Assembly: GCA_002700385.1 (NCBI GenBank)
Contig: PADC01000011.1
Coordinates: 93,189 to 157,188, forward strand
Direction of reading: 5' to 3'
Origin: Cycloclasticus sp.
Lineage (GTDB): Bacteria; Pseudomonadota; Gammaproteobacteria; Methylococcales; Cycloclasticaceae
DNA: 64,000 nucleotides
The notes under the pieces were generated by a model, which had not been told where the DNA came from, ran no database searches, and saw nothing but the letters and a program-made list of their open reading frames with translations. Below are positions 55,360-64,000 of the stretch, piece after piece. Position 1 is the stretch's first letter. The number at the start of each line of letters is the position of its first letter. The translations under genes were made by a program, and so were the position numbers.

Positions 55360-57519
55360 ATGGAAGCCGCTCTAAGCAACTCCTATGAAAGCACCTCCAG
55401 ACTTACGGGTCATGATGACCCGTTATTGATGGCTCTTTTGTCTGTTTGTCGGCTACTAAACACGCCTCATTCAGCCGATTCATTAACTGCTGGCCTACCC
55501 TTGGTAAACAACAAATTAACGTACAGCTTATTTGTTAGGGCCGCGCAACGCGCTGGGTTTTCAACTGGATTGGTTCGCCGCCCACTCGCCGAAATATCCA
55601 ATTTAGTATTACCGGCTGTTTTATTATTAAAAAACGACAAAACATGCGTATTAATTTCTAAACAAAAAGACACATGCACCATCATTTTGCCTGAAACTGA
55701 TAATGGCGAAAAAAAGGTTCATTCAAATGATTTAGAAGAAATATACACGGGTTCTGCTTTTTTTATTCAGCCCAACCACGTCTTCGATGATCGCACCGCT
55801 GATTCAATTATTCCAAAAGCAAAGCATTGGTTTTGGGATGTTATTTACAGCTCTTGGCCGATTTATAGCGAGGCGTTAGCAGCTTCGTTACTGATTAATT
55901 TATTCGCCTTGGCCTCACCGTTGTTTATTATGAATGTTTACGATCGCGTTGTTCCAAACCACGCGCTTGAAACACTCTGGGTATTAGCGCTTGGCGTCAC
56001 TATTGTTTTTACTTTTGACTTCATTATAAAGAGCTTGCGTAGCTACTTTATAGATGTGGCCGGTAAGCGTTCAGATATTATTTTATCTGCTACGATTTTT
56101 GAAAAAGTCATGGGCATCAAGATGGAGCATCGCCCTAAATCGGTTGGCGCTTTTGCCAGTAATTTAAGTGAGTTTGAATCATTCAGGGACTTTTTAACCT
56201 CAGCGACATTAACGACACTAATTGACCTCCCTTTCTTGATTATCTTCATTTCTGTTATTTACATGTTAGGTGGTAGCTTGGCCTTCATTCCCCTGGCTGT
56301 TTTACCCCTGGCTGTTTTGGCCGGTATTGCCGTTCAGAAGCCCCTTAAAAATACCATTAACGAATTATTTAAGTTTTCTGCACAAAAAAATGCCACCTTG
56401 GTTGAATCGTTAAACAACCTGGACTCGATTAAAAGCACGGGGGCCGAAGGGCAAATGCAAGGCAAATGGGAGCAAAACATAGGTCAAATCTCTCGCTTAG
56501 GCCTGAAATCTCGCTTCTACTCTTCCATTGCAGTCAATACAACTGCCTTTTTAACACAAATGGCCTCTATTTGCGTGGTCGTGTATGGTGTGTATAAAAT
56601 TTCTGAAGGCGAGCTCACCATTGGTGCGCTCATCGCCTGCACTATTTTAACTGGTCGCGCTTTAGCACCCGTTGGGCAAGTGGCTTCTCTACTGACACGT
56701 TATCATCAAGCCCGCACATCACTAAGCACCTTGACCAACATGATGTCTCTACCGGTTGAGCGGGAACCCGGCAAAAAATACCTACACCGCCCCACTTTTA
56801 AAGGTGACATTGAATTTAAAAACGTTAGCTTTAGTTATCCTGAACAACCGGTTAAGGCCTTAGACAATATTTCTTTTAAGATTAAGTCCGGGGAGCGCGT
56901 TGGCTTTATAGGAAGAATAGGCTCCGGCAAAAGCACTATCGAAAAACTGATGCTCGGCATGTATGAACCTCAAGAGGGTTCTATTTTGATTGATGGGACA
57001 GACATTAGGCAAATTGACCCATCCGACTTACGACGGCAGATAGGCTATGTCCCGCAGGATATCTCTTTGATGTTTGGCAGTGTCAAAGATAATATTACGA
57101 TGGGGTCACGCTATGCGGATGATGCCTCTATTTTACACGCCGCTGAAATAGCCGGCGTCACTCAATTTGTTAATCGCCACCCTGAAGGGTTTGATATGCC
57201 TGCCGGCGAACACGGTGCGTCCCTTTCTGGGGGGCAACGACAAAGCGTCGCAGTTGCTCGCTCCTTACTGTTGACGCCGCCCATTTACATTATGGATGAA
57301 CCCAGCAACTCCATGGACAACAGCACTGAGGCTCGGTTTAAAGAAAAATTTTTAGAACAACTGCACAAACAAACACTTATTTTAGTCACCCACCGCGCCT
57401 CGTTGCTCTCATTGGTTGACCGTCTAATCGTGATGGATGGCTCTAAAATTATGGCCGACGGCTCGAAAGACAAAGTGCTTGAAGCATTGAAAAAAGGGCA
57501 AATCAAGGTGTCAAATTAA
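55360..57519 (+). CDS. Type I secretion ABC transporter (LapB-like)
   Basis: Inner-membrane ATPase that exports the adhesin. The 719 residues begin with a C39-peptidase-like domain (about 15-130) that lacks the catalytic Cys-His layout, as in LapB-type transporters that do not cut their cargo. A transmembrane domain follows (SLLINLFALASPLFIMNVYD, IVFTFDFIIKSLRSYF). The C-terminal ATPase has Walker A GRIGSGKST near 517, signature SLSGGQRQS near 620 and Walker B IYIMDEPSNSMD near 642. It is four bases upstream of the adaptor gene. Confidence 0.94.
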   Translation: MEAALSNSYESTSRLTGHDDPLLMALLSVCRLLNTPHSADSLTAGLPLVNNKLTYSLFVRAAQRAGFSTGLVRRPLAEISNLVLPAVLLLKNDKTCVLISKQKDTCTIILPETDNGEKKVHSNDLEEIYTGSAFFIQPNHVFDDRTADSIIPKAKHWFWDVIYSSWPIYSEALAASLLINLFALASPLFIMNVYDRVVPNHALETLWVLALGVTIVFTFDFIIKSLRSYFIDVAGKRSDIILSATIFEKVMGIKMEHRPKSVGAFASNLSEFESFRDFLTSATLTTLIDLPFLIIFISVIYMLGGSLAFIPLAVLPLAVLAGIAVQKPLKNTINELFKFSAQKNATLVESLNNLDSIKSTGAEGQMQGKWEQNIGQISRLGLKSRFYSSIAVNTTAFLTQMASICVVVYGVYKISEGELTIGALIACTILTGRALAPVGQVASLLTRYHQARTSLSTLTNMMSLPVEREPGKKYLHRPTFKGDIEFKNVSFSYPEQPVKALDNISFKIKSGERVGFIGRIGSGKSTIEKLMLGMYEPQEGSILIDGTDIRQIDPSDLRRQIGYVPQDISLMFGSVKDNITMGSRYADDASILHAAEIAGVTQFVNRHPEGFDMPAGEHGASLSGGQRQSVAVARSLLLTPPIYIMDEPSNSMDNSTEARFKEKFLEQLHKQTLILVTHRASLLSLVDRLIVMDGSKIMADGSKDKVLEALKKGQIKVSN

Positions 57520-57523
57520 ACGC

Positions 57524-58795
57524 ATGCTAGATAAAATTTCAAACGCAAAAAAGAAATACGAGCAACACGCAGAAGACCAAGCTTATATCACTGACGTAAA
57601 CGCTGCCAGCTTGTATGGCGCGTCTATCCAGAGCCATCTTCTTTTGTGGGCGTCATTTAGCTTTGTTATGATTGCCATCATTTGGGCTAATTTTGCTGAA
57701 CTCGATGAAGTCACGCGCGGTAGCGGCAAAACAATACCCTCCAGTCAAATTCAGGTTGTTCAAAATTTAGAAGGCGGTATTGTGTCTGAAATTCTTGTCG
57801 AGGAAGGTCAAACCGTTGAGAAAAATCAACCATTACTCCGGCTCGATCCAGTCCGCTTTACCTCTTCATTAAATGAAAGCAAACTTAAATATTATGAATT
57901 ACTCGCGGCTACCGCTCGCTTATCTGCCGAAGTGGAAAACAAACTTCTAACCCTTCCTGCTGAAGTTTTATCTGTTGCACCCGAAATTGCCAAAAACGCC
58001 AGACAACTCTTTGAATCGCGCCGTGATGAACTCAATGCCAATACCAAACTTTTACGAGAACAAGTCGCACAACGTGCAAGAAGCCATGCCTTACTCAAAC
58101 AAGAAATGGAAATGTCCGCCCCTTTAGTAGATGAGGGCGCCATGTCTAAAGTGGAATTATTACGGATTAAGCGGGAAGTCAACGACCTAAGAGGACAACT
58201 AACGGAGGCGCGCAATAAACTGGCTGAAACAAAAGTACGTTTTCAAACCAAAGCGCTGGAAGAATTAAACCAAACCAAAGCCGAATTAGACAGAATAACG
58301 GAGTCCACACTGGCGCTGAAAGACAGAGTGACTAGAACCCTTGTTCGTTCCCCTGTTAAAGGCATTGTTAAACAACTAAAAGTAGCGACTGTTGGCGGCG
58401 TTATTCAACCCGGTATGGATTTGGTTGAAATCGTACCATTAGAAGACAAGCTTTTAATTGAAGCGCAAATAAGGCCTGCTGATATTGCGTTCCTACACCC
58501 CGGTCAAAAAGCAATGATCAAATTGAGCGCTTACGATTTTTCAATTTATGGTGGATTAGAAGCCGAATTAGAGCACATCAGCGCCGACAGTATAACTAAC
58601 GAGGAAGACGGTGAAAACTACTACCTGATTCGTTTACGGACAAAAAAGAATTACTTGGAAAAGAATGGCGCTAAGCTTAATGTGATCGCTGGAATGACCG
58701 CCGAGGTAGATATTTTAACTGGCAAAAAAACTGTGTTAGATTATTTACTAAAGCCCATTTTAAAAGCCAGAGAAACCGCTCTTAGAGAACGCTAA
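57524..58795 (+). CDS. Type I secretion membrane-fusion adaptor (LapC/HlyD-like)
   Basis: Periplasmic bridge between the ABC transporter and TolC. The 423 residues have one membrane helix (LLLWASFSFVMIAIIWANFA, about 40-60). Next come EVTRGSGKTIPSSQIQVVQ-type lipoyl text with NLEGGIVSEILVEEGQTV, long coiled-coil hairpins (about 120-280), and the C-terminal VRSPVKGIVKQLKVATVGG and VIAGMTAEVDILTGKK typical of HlyD/LapC. It starts four bases after the transporter gene. Confidence 0.94.
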   Translation: MLDKISNAKKKYEQHAEDQAYITDVNAASLYGASIQSHLLLWASFSFVMIAIIWANFAELDEVTRGSGKTIPSSQIQVVQNLEGGIVSEILVEEGQTVEKNQPLLRLDPVRFTSSLNESKLKYYELLAATARLSAEVENKLLTLPAEVLSVAPEIAKNARQLFESRRDELNANTKLLREQVAQRARSHALLKQEMEMSAPLVDEGAMSKVELLRIKREVNDLRGQLTEARNKLAETKVRFQTKALEELNQTKAELDRITESTLALKDRVTRTLVRSPVKGIVKQLKVATVGGVIQPGMDLVEIVPLEDKLLIEAQIRPADIAFLHPGQKAMIKLSAYDFSIYGGLEAELEHISADSITNEEDGENYYLIRLRTKKNYLEKNGAKLNVIAGMTAEVDILTGKKTVLDYLLKPILKARETALRER

Positions 58796-58850
58796 TATGT
58801 CTTTATTACCAAACTATTTAGCATCAACATACACAGCGAAGAGATAACAC

Positions 58851-59471
58851 ATGCGCCGTGTAGCTATTTTCTCTGACAATTCAGTACTTCTAAAACTATG
58901 GTCTCACGCCTTGGTTAGCCACTTTGATATTTTTACCGCATCGACCACAGCAGATTTAATAAATGCTGACTTAGTTGTTATTGATTCGCAAAAAGTAGAT
59001 GATGATGCGAATCCAAGTGCTCTATTCTCTTCCACTAAAGCCCGTTTTCTTATTACAGGAAAAGAATGGTCAGAAAGCAAACAAATAAATGCGCTCGTGC
59101 ATGGCGCCGCTGGTTATTGTGCTGAATCAGAACCTCCCAAGCTTTTATTACAAGCTGTCTCTAGCGTATTAAAGGGTGATATTTGGATCCAACGTCATCT
59201 CGTTCCTCGTGTTATTGGGGCACTAGTAAAAATAGAGCCTGAACCGGCAGATATTACCAAATCTATTGAGTCATCAGCTCTCTTAGAGACCCTCTCATCA
59301 AGAGAAAAAGAAGTAGCCGATTTGATTCGTGACGGAGAAAGCAACAAAATCATTGCAACAACCCTTGATATCTCAGAGCGGACAGTTAAAGCACATTTAA
59401 CATCAATTTTTAAAAAACTTGATGTGCCCGATCGACTTCATTTGGCACTGTATATTAAAGAATATAGTTGA
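58851..59471 (+). CDS. LuxR-type response regulator with atypical receiver
   Basis: A 206-residue DNA-binding regulator placed between the adaptor and TolC genes. The receiver keeps an Asp in ADLVVIDSQK (about residue 47) but lacks the usual N-terminal acidic pair (VAIFSDN), so phosphorylation is uncertain. The C-terminus is a LuxR/GerE helix-turn-helix: LSSREKEVADLIRDGESNK, then ISERTVKAHLTSIFKKL. No histidine kinase is adjacent. It is a good candidate to control the adhesin/secretion genes, perhaps with the degenerate receiver at 54,369. Confidence 0.85.
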   Translation: MRRVAIFSDNSVLLKLWSHALVSHFDIFTASTTADLINADLVVIDSQKVDDDANPSALFSSTKARFLITGKEWSESKQINALVHGAAGYCAESEPPKLLLQAVSSVLKGDIWIQRHLVPRVIGALVKIEPEPADITKSIESSALLETLSSREKEVADLIRDGESNKIIATTLDISERTVKAHLTSIFKKLDVPDRLHLALYIKEYS

Positions 59472-59566
59472 CCATCCTATAAGCTTAAGTTAGATTTATA
59501 TTCATATAACTTGGTGTAATCACCCGATTTTTTTAACCTTAATATAATATAAAGCGAGAGGGAACT

Positions 59567-60952
59567 ATGAGTCTTAAACTAAAAATAGCTGTCGGCGGTA
59601 TTTTGGCATTCAGCCTGAGCGCAGCAAATGCTGAGACATTGCAAGATGCAATCCAATACACCATTAACGAAAACCCTGAAATTCAATCCGCAAAATCAGA
59701 GCGTTTGGCCGTTGAGCAGGAAATCAGCCAAGCCAAAGCAGGCTACTTTCCGACCGTCGATATTGCCATTGGGGCTGGCTGGGAACGTTCATTTAACTCA
59801 TCGACTAAAGCCGATGGTTCACAGTCCAAGTCTTTAGGTAGAGACGAAGCATCCATCCAAATTAGACAAATGATTTATGATGGCTTTGCGACAGCCAGCG
59901 AGGTAAATCGTCAAACAGCTAGAACCAACTCTCGGGCTTACACCGTATTCGGCCAAGCGGAAATCACAGCCTTAAATGCTGTTGAAGCTTATCTTAATGT
60001 TTTACGCCGCAAAGAATTACTGGCTTTAGCGGAAGAAAACCTCGCCATTCACCAAAGCACTAACGAGCAAATTGAATCACGCAGTGAACGGGGCGTTGGT
60101 CGTAAAGCTGACGTTGACCAATCCACTGGTCGACTCTCATTAGCACAAAAAAATGTTTTATCAGAGATCGGTAACCTAAAAGACGCACAAACAGCCTATT
60201 TAAGAGTTGTTGGCAGGCTACCGCACGCCTTAGAGCCTGTTAACTCTGCAGCTGATGCACTACCCGCAACATTTGACCAAGCTGTTGATGCAGCTATCGC
60301 CAATCACCCGATTTTAAAATCGGCTAATTCAGACATTAAATCAGCGATTGCTCAACATGCAACGGCAAAAACAGCCTTTTTGCCTCGCGTAGATCTTGAA
60401 CTTAGCGCCTCACACAACAAAGATATTGATGGTATTGAAGAAGTTAATGAAGATGCTTTAGCGATGGTTCGCCTACGTTATAACTTATATAACGGGGGTA
60501 AAGATGCGGCTCGTCGTAAAGAAACCGCACAATTAATCAACCAGGCGAAAAGCATTAGGGACAACACGTATAGACAAGCCGTAGAAAGCATGCGTTTATC
60601 TTGGATTGCACATCAAACAGTTAAAAATCAAATGGCCTTTTTTGAAAATCATAAGAATTCCAGCATTAAAAGCCATGAGGCATACCAAAAACAATTTAAT
60701 ATTGGTCGTCGGTCATTACTCGATTTACTGGATTCTGCTAACGAAATGTTTGTAGCCAAAAGTGCTTACGCCAATGCTAAATATGATGAGTTATTTTCAC
60801 AATTTAGAATCCTTGCCAGTGGTGGCGCATTAAATAACTATCTTGAAGTGACTTTACCTAAAGAAACAGCCATTTTACCTGAGATTCAACCCTGGATTGG
60901 CGCATCACAAAGAGGAAAGGTCACCCCTACTTATTCTGAAACGGCAGAATAA
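59567..60952 (+). CDS. TolC family outer-membrane channel (LapE-like)
   Basis: Outer-membrane exit duct of the type I system. The 461 residues begin with a signal peptide (GGILAFSLSAANA). Paired helical repeats follow: ETLQDAIQYTINENPEIQ opens the first, and AVDAAIANHPILKSANSDI the second. YNLYNGGKDAARRKETAQ is a typical TolC segment. FNIGRRSLLDLLDSANEMF ends the second repeat. In the Lap model the adhesin's retention module stays plugged in this pore. A terminator hairpin follows. Confidence 0.93.
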   Translation: MSLKLKIAVGGILAFSLSAANAETLQDAIQYTINENPEIQSAKSERLAVEQEISQAKAGYFPTVDIAIGAGWERSFNSSTKADGSQSKSLGRDEASIQIRQMIYDGFATASEVNRQTARTNSRAYTVFGQAEITALNAVEAYLNVLRRKELLALAEENLAIHQSTNEQIESRSERGVGRKADVDQSTGRLSLAQKNVLSEIGNLKDAQTAYLRVVGRLPHALEPVNSAADALPATFDQAVDAAIANHPILKSANSDIKSAIAQHATAKTAFLPRVDLELSASHNKDIDGIEEVNEDALAMVRLRYNLYNGGKDAARRKETAQLINQAKSIRDNTYRQAVESMRLSWIAHQTVKNQMAFFENHKNSSIKSHEAYQKQFNIGRRSLLDLLDSANEMFVAKSAYANAKYDELFSQFRILASGGALNNYLEVTLPKETAILPEIQPWIGASQRGKVTPTYSETAE

Positions 60953-60969
60953 ATCACTGTTAGCTAACA

Positions 60970-61004
60970 AACAGGCCATCAAGGTTATTGATGGCCTGTT
61001 TTAT
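60970..61004 (+). terminator. Rho-independent terminator after tolC-type gene
   Basis: A perfect 13-base stem, AACAGGCCATCAA (60970-60982) with TTGATGGCCTGTT (60988-61000), has a GGTTA loop and is followed by a short T run. It closes the secretion operon. Confidence 0.93.
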
Positions 61005-61042
61005 GACTTAAAAAATAGCAGTAACCATTAAGGGTTAAAAAA

Positions 61043-61714
61043 CTAAAATTTATTGAGTAACATTCTATTTTTTAGCCCGCCCCATTTATTTAGCCGACTC
61101 GACGCACCTACTTTTTTTCCGGTTCCGCGCACTTTTGCCAGCCAAAGGCCAGCGCCATTAAAACTGTATACGGGCAGTAAATCATGGCGATTTGATGCTA
61201 ACTTTATCGCAGGAATTAAATTATCCAACACAACCGGGATAGCACCGGGCTTATCAAAATACGTCAGCACCATATGCGCTTGATTTAACTCTATTGCTTT
61301 GACATACGTAATTCGCATTTTTTCATCCGGAACACCCAGCTCGACTAACGTAAAATATTTGGCAATGGAGTAATCTTCACAGTCCCCTGCGCCTTTCGCT
61401 AATAACTCAAGCGGTGTCGCCCAATAATCAACAACGCCCCATAAATCATCATCATCAACAAATTCAATGTGTTGATTGAAAAAATCATTCACTTTTTCTA
61501 ACTTTTCCTTTTCTGGCAAATTGCGCGCTAACTCGATCATGGCTTGCCAGCTTAGCATCCTATTTGATGCTGTCTCGCCATACTTTGCTTTTACCTTGGC
61601 AATGAGTTCTGCACTAAAATTTAATGCCGCTGGCGATACCGCAGCCACCGTCAAGCCAATTAGAACAAACATCAGACATAATTGACGCTTGTATAAATTT
61701 TTAGCGCGGTGCAT
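61043..61714 (-). CDS. lapG: LapG-type periplasmic cysteine protease
   Basis: Cuts the adhesin behind its retention module and so releases it from the cell. The 223 residues have a signal/anchor segment (LCLMFVLIGLTVAAVSPAA). The transglutaminase-like catalytic triad is Cys112 in GAGDCEDYSIAKYF, His147 in NQAHMVLTYF and Asp164 in VVLDNLIPAI. Asp111 and Glu113 beside the Cys match the calcium-binding residues of LapG. It lies 51 bases downstream of lapD in the same operon. The matching TAAG site is present in the adhesin at 51,761. Confidence 0.95.
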   Translation of the reverse strand: MHRAKNLYKRQLCLMFVLIGLTVAAVSPAALNFSAELIAKVKAKYGETASNRMLSWQAMIELARNLPEKEKLEKVNDFFNQHIEFVDDDDLWGVVDYWATPLELLAKGAGDCEDYSIAKYFTLVELGVPDEKMRITYVKAIELNQAHMVLTYFDKPGAIPVVLDNLIPAIKLASNRHDLLPVYSFNGAGLWLAKVRGTGKKVGASSRLNKWGGLKNRMLLNKF

Positions 61715-61765
61715 TCATCATGCCTTGCTTATCGTCGCCCATGTAACAGCCAACCGTTTTATAGG

Positions 61766-63670
61766 CTATCGACTAGCCCCTAAAACCCCTATCGTCGTCA
61801 AAGCGTCGTAGTCTTTCTCCTCCCTGACATTTTCGGCCAAAATACCCATCTCCAGTAATTCACCGAGTTCGACCATTGTCCTTACAAATTCGGCTTTTTC
61901 AGCCTCGTGGTGGAGACCATTACTCATATCACGCGCTAACCGAATATAATCCGGCTTCAAATCTTTAACTTCTTCAGGTGACAATGAATACGTTTCAAAT
62001 CGTTTCACCATGGTTTTAGCATTTAAGCTGCCTACATAATCAATAAACTCTTTATATGTATTAGGCTCTTTAGCGACCGAATATGCTGAAAAACTAAACA
62101 CCAATTGGTTGGCAATAGCTTGGTTTTCTTTTAACACGGTGGCTAACCACGCCCTAAAGTGACTGCTTTTTACTGTTCTGGCAGACACATTAATGGCCAT
62201 TTTATGCGCGACCTTGCTTTCTTTAATATGCTCAATAACCCTTGAAGTGACACCCTTATCAAGCTCAACTATTTTCTCAAATTTTTCTGCAATAGACACA
62301 AACGTACCAACAGATAACAGCTCCTTGTTTTTATCCAACGCTTCTAAAAAAGCTTCCTGCATTAAAATACTTGGTGTTTGAAGGTTTTCAGTGTTGCCTA
62401 TATAAGAGACCTTGTAATCATTGCTATCGACCATATCAAAAACCAACGCTTTCCATTCAGCCATATCTCTAGGCCGCTCTTCATGTTTGCGAAGATAATA
62501 ACGATTGGCACCAATTAACTGAGCTTGTTCATAAGCCTCATTCGCAGCCAACAGTGTATCTTCTACTGAACTTAATGGATCTAAAGCCGTCACCCCAATA
62601 TGAGCAATATCGTTCCTTTGATATTTATTGCCTAATTCTGCAAAAGACACACTGAATGACTTGGCTAAGGCCTCAGCCTCAGTCTCATTAGCGCCGCGCA
62701 TCAACAACACAAACTCAGATCCAACAAAACGGTATACCCTAATTTCGCCTATTGCATTAGCCGTTGATTTTAATTTCAAGATGCCCGCAAAATCTTTAAT
62801 GAATTGATCTATTGTTTCGCCACCCAGTTCCTTAACTAAACTCGTCAGCGCATCAATCTTAATCATAAAAACGTACGCCTCTTCATCCGACGCCAACATC
62901 TCTTCTACGTCTTCTTCAAAACGACCTTTTTTGCTCAAGCCCGTTAAGTCATCTAATTGCAGTTTTTTCCCTACCCTCACCAGTTTTTTATTCAAGTTCC
63001 GAATAACTTTCTCTAATTTCCAAGACATGATATTCATCGAAGAAGCAACTTTCCTTACCTCCGTCGTCCATGGTAATCGGTCAATATTATCGAAATGCCC
63101 CCTAGAAATAGTTTCTGCCATTGCGCCAATTCTTTTTAAAGATGACAGCGTGATTTGCAAGACCAGCAACAATAAAATTACCGAGGCCACAAACGCAATC
63201 AAGGAATAATAGAAACTGGTTTTCACCTGATTGTAGAGCTTAAAATAAGCATACCCAGGGTTCACCGTGACCGACACAGTACCGCTGATATTCCAGCCCG
63301 AGCTGATCTCGCTTTTTTCAGCGGCCACTTGCATGGGCATTAACTCAACAAACCAATCAGGCACTGAACCAAATCGCTTATTGTTCGTTAAGGTTATTAA
63401 TTCTTCCCCATTAACATCAACAAGTTGTATTTCTTTGTAATATCCCCTGTCAAAAATCGCGTTCATCATCGTCTCGATCACCGGGTCTTTATTGTCCACC
63501 ATATAGGGACTAAGCGATAAACCTAGAGAAGTCGCCGTATCTTGCGCATGAATTTGAGACTCACCCTCTAAATAATCTCTAATATTGTTAACACTCAAGA
63601 CAAAATTCACACTGAAAATCATCAGAAATAAAGCGGAAATCAGTATTAATAACTGTTTGGATAAAGACAT
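61766..63670 (-). CDS. lapD: LapD-type c-di-GMP receptor
   Basis: Inner-membrane receptor that binds c-di-GMP inside and holds LapG outside. The 634 residues have a first membrane helix (about 8-26). A periplasmic LapD/MoxY domain follows, with the SSGW motif (Gly125-Trp126) that grips LapG. A second helix lies near 155-178, then HAMP. A degenerate GGDEF domain has FVGSEF at 315-320 in place of GGDEF. The final EAL domain lacks the EAL signature (MQEAFLEAL), so it should bind rather than make or cut c-di-GMP. It leads the lapD-lapG pair. Confidence 0.95.
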   Translation of the reverse strand: MSLSKQLLILISALFLMIFSVNFVLSVNNIRDYLEGESQIHAQDTATSLGLSLSPYMVDNKDPVIETMMNAIFDRGYYKEIQLVDVNGEELITLTNNKRFGSVPDWFVELMPMQVAAEKSEISSGWNISGTVSVTVNPGYAYFKLYNQVKTSFYYSLIAFVASVILLLLVLQITLSSLKRIGAMAETISRGHFDNIDRLPWTTEVRKVASSMNIMSWKLEKVIRNLNKKLVRVGKKLQLDDLTGLSKKGRFEEDVEEMLASDEEAYVFMIKIDALTSLVKELGGETIDQFIKDFAGILKLKSTANAIGEIRVYRFVGSEFVLLMRGANETEAEALAKSFSVSFAELGNKYQRNDIAHIGVTALDPLSSVEDTLLAANEAYEQAQLIGANRYYLRKHEERPRDMAEWKALVFDMVDSNDYKVSYIGNTENLQTPSILMQEAFLEALDKNKELLSVGTFVSIAEKFEKIVELDKGVTSRVIEHIKESKVAHKMAINVSARTVKSSHFRAWLATVLKENQAIANQLVFSFSAYSVAKEPNTYKEFIDYVGSLNAKTMVKRFETYSLSPEEVKDLKPDYIRLARDMSNGLHHEAEKAEFVRTMVELGELLEMGILAENVREEKDYDALTTIGVLGASR

Positions 63671-63877
63671 ACGGTTAAACCTTGTAAGATGAATTGAAAA
63701 TTGACTGCTTTTGCCCTTTACCTTTTACGTCGTACAAAATTATTGCACAAAGCCACACAAACCTAACTATAGCTTATTAGAAGGCAGTGCATCACAGCAT
63801 CTGTTTTTATTTGTGACCCACCCCAAAAGAAAAGAGACATTTTTGTCCATCGACTCTTTTCCAGCCAATCTCTTTAA

Positions 63878-64000
63878 TCAAAGACCATAAGTTTCGTAGA
63901 ACGAAAAAAAAAACTTTTTCGTTTAACTCAGCTTTATAGTCAAAGACCATAAGTTTCGTAGAACGAAAAAAAAAACTTTTTCGTTTAACTCAGCTTTATA
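63878..64000. repeat. 62-bp tandem repeat with hairpin, running to right edge
   Basis: Unit 1 spans 63878-63939 and unit 2 spans 63940-64000, identical apart from the base lost at the window edge. Each unit opens TCAAAGACCATAAG and contains the stem AACGAAAAA / TTTTTCGTT around an A-rich loop, a terminator-like hairpin. The 207 bases between lapD and the repeat hold no gene that I can see and should contain the lapD promoter. More copies may lie outside the window. Confidence 0.9.

Overview
The window reads as chromosomal DNA of a Gram-negative gammaproteobacterium, probably marine. Supporting genes are coq7, ubiK, djlA, yajQ, glnK-amtB, a TorF-type porin, a LapD/LapG adhesin-retention system and the rpe-gph-trpEGDC order. 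Base composition is moderately AT-rich. A Thiotrichales relative such as Cycloclasticus or Methylophaga is my impression only; a 16S or marker-gene search would be needed. No phage, insertion sequence or CRISPR array was seen. REGION 1 (1-16.7 kb, all minus strand) is a surface-polysaccharide locus. It holds rmlD (cut by the left edge), rmlC and rmlA for dTDP-L-rhamnose, a WbpM/CapD-type dehydratase, a small phosphoglycosyl transferase with an epimerase, two family-2 glycosyltransferases, a three-module sulfotransferase/FkbM methyltransferase/glycosyltransferase protein, a sulfotransferase, a Wzm/Wzt-type ABC exporter, and fcl and gmd for GDP-L-fucose. Between these lie broken genes: a sulfotransferase-coiled-coil gene split by several frameshifts (10.7-11.9 kb) and a smaller decayed frame (7.7-8.0 kb). 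REGION 2 (17.0-22.1 kb, minus) is a sulfate-activation set: cysD, cysN, a DUF2061-APS kinase fusion, cysC and cysQ. It makes PAPS and removes PAP. Beside three sulfotransferase modules, and with no sulfite-forming genes present, it suggests that regions 1 and 2 build a sulfated polysaccharide. REGION 3 (22.1-36.3 kb) is mostly housekeeping: a glcF-coq7-bioA operon, a secreted SGNH esterase, a DUF4870 membrane protein, VOC and OsmC proteins, a CRP-family regulator, the rpe-gph-trpEGDC operon, a DUF2835 protein, an alpha/beta hydrolase and two membrane proteins. REGION 4 (36.3-51.4 kb) holds a MotA/MotB-like stator pair, yajQ, a PAS-GGDEF-EAL-CZB protein, djlA, purC, glnK-amtB with a visible sigma-54 promoter and NtrC-like site, a TorF porin, ubiK, comM/yifB, rep, a cytochrome c5, tRNA-Arg(CCG) and an SDR. 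REGION 5 (51.7-63.7 kb) is a compact Lap-type adhesion system. It has a short LapA-like adhesin with a retention module and a TAAG LapG site, two atypical receiver proteins, a small conserved-looking protein, a 39-codon ORF, the type I secretion ABC transporter, adaptor and TolC, and lapD-lapG. In the known Lap model, c-di-GMP bound to LapD sequesters LapG and the adhesin stays on the surface; when c-di-GMP falls, LapG cuts the adhesin free. The right edge (63,878-64,000) holds two copies of a 62-bp hairpin-bearing tandem repeat that may continue outside the window.
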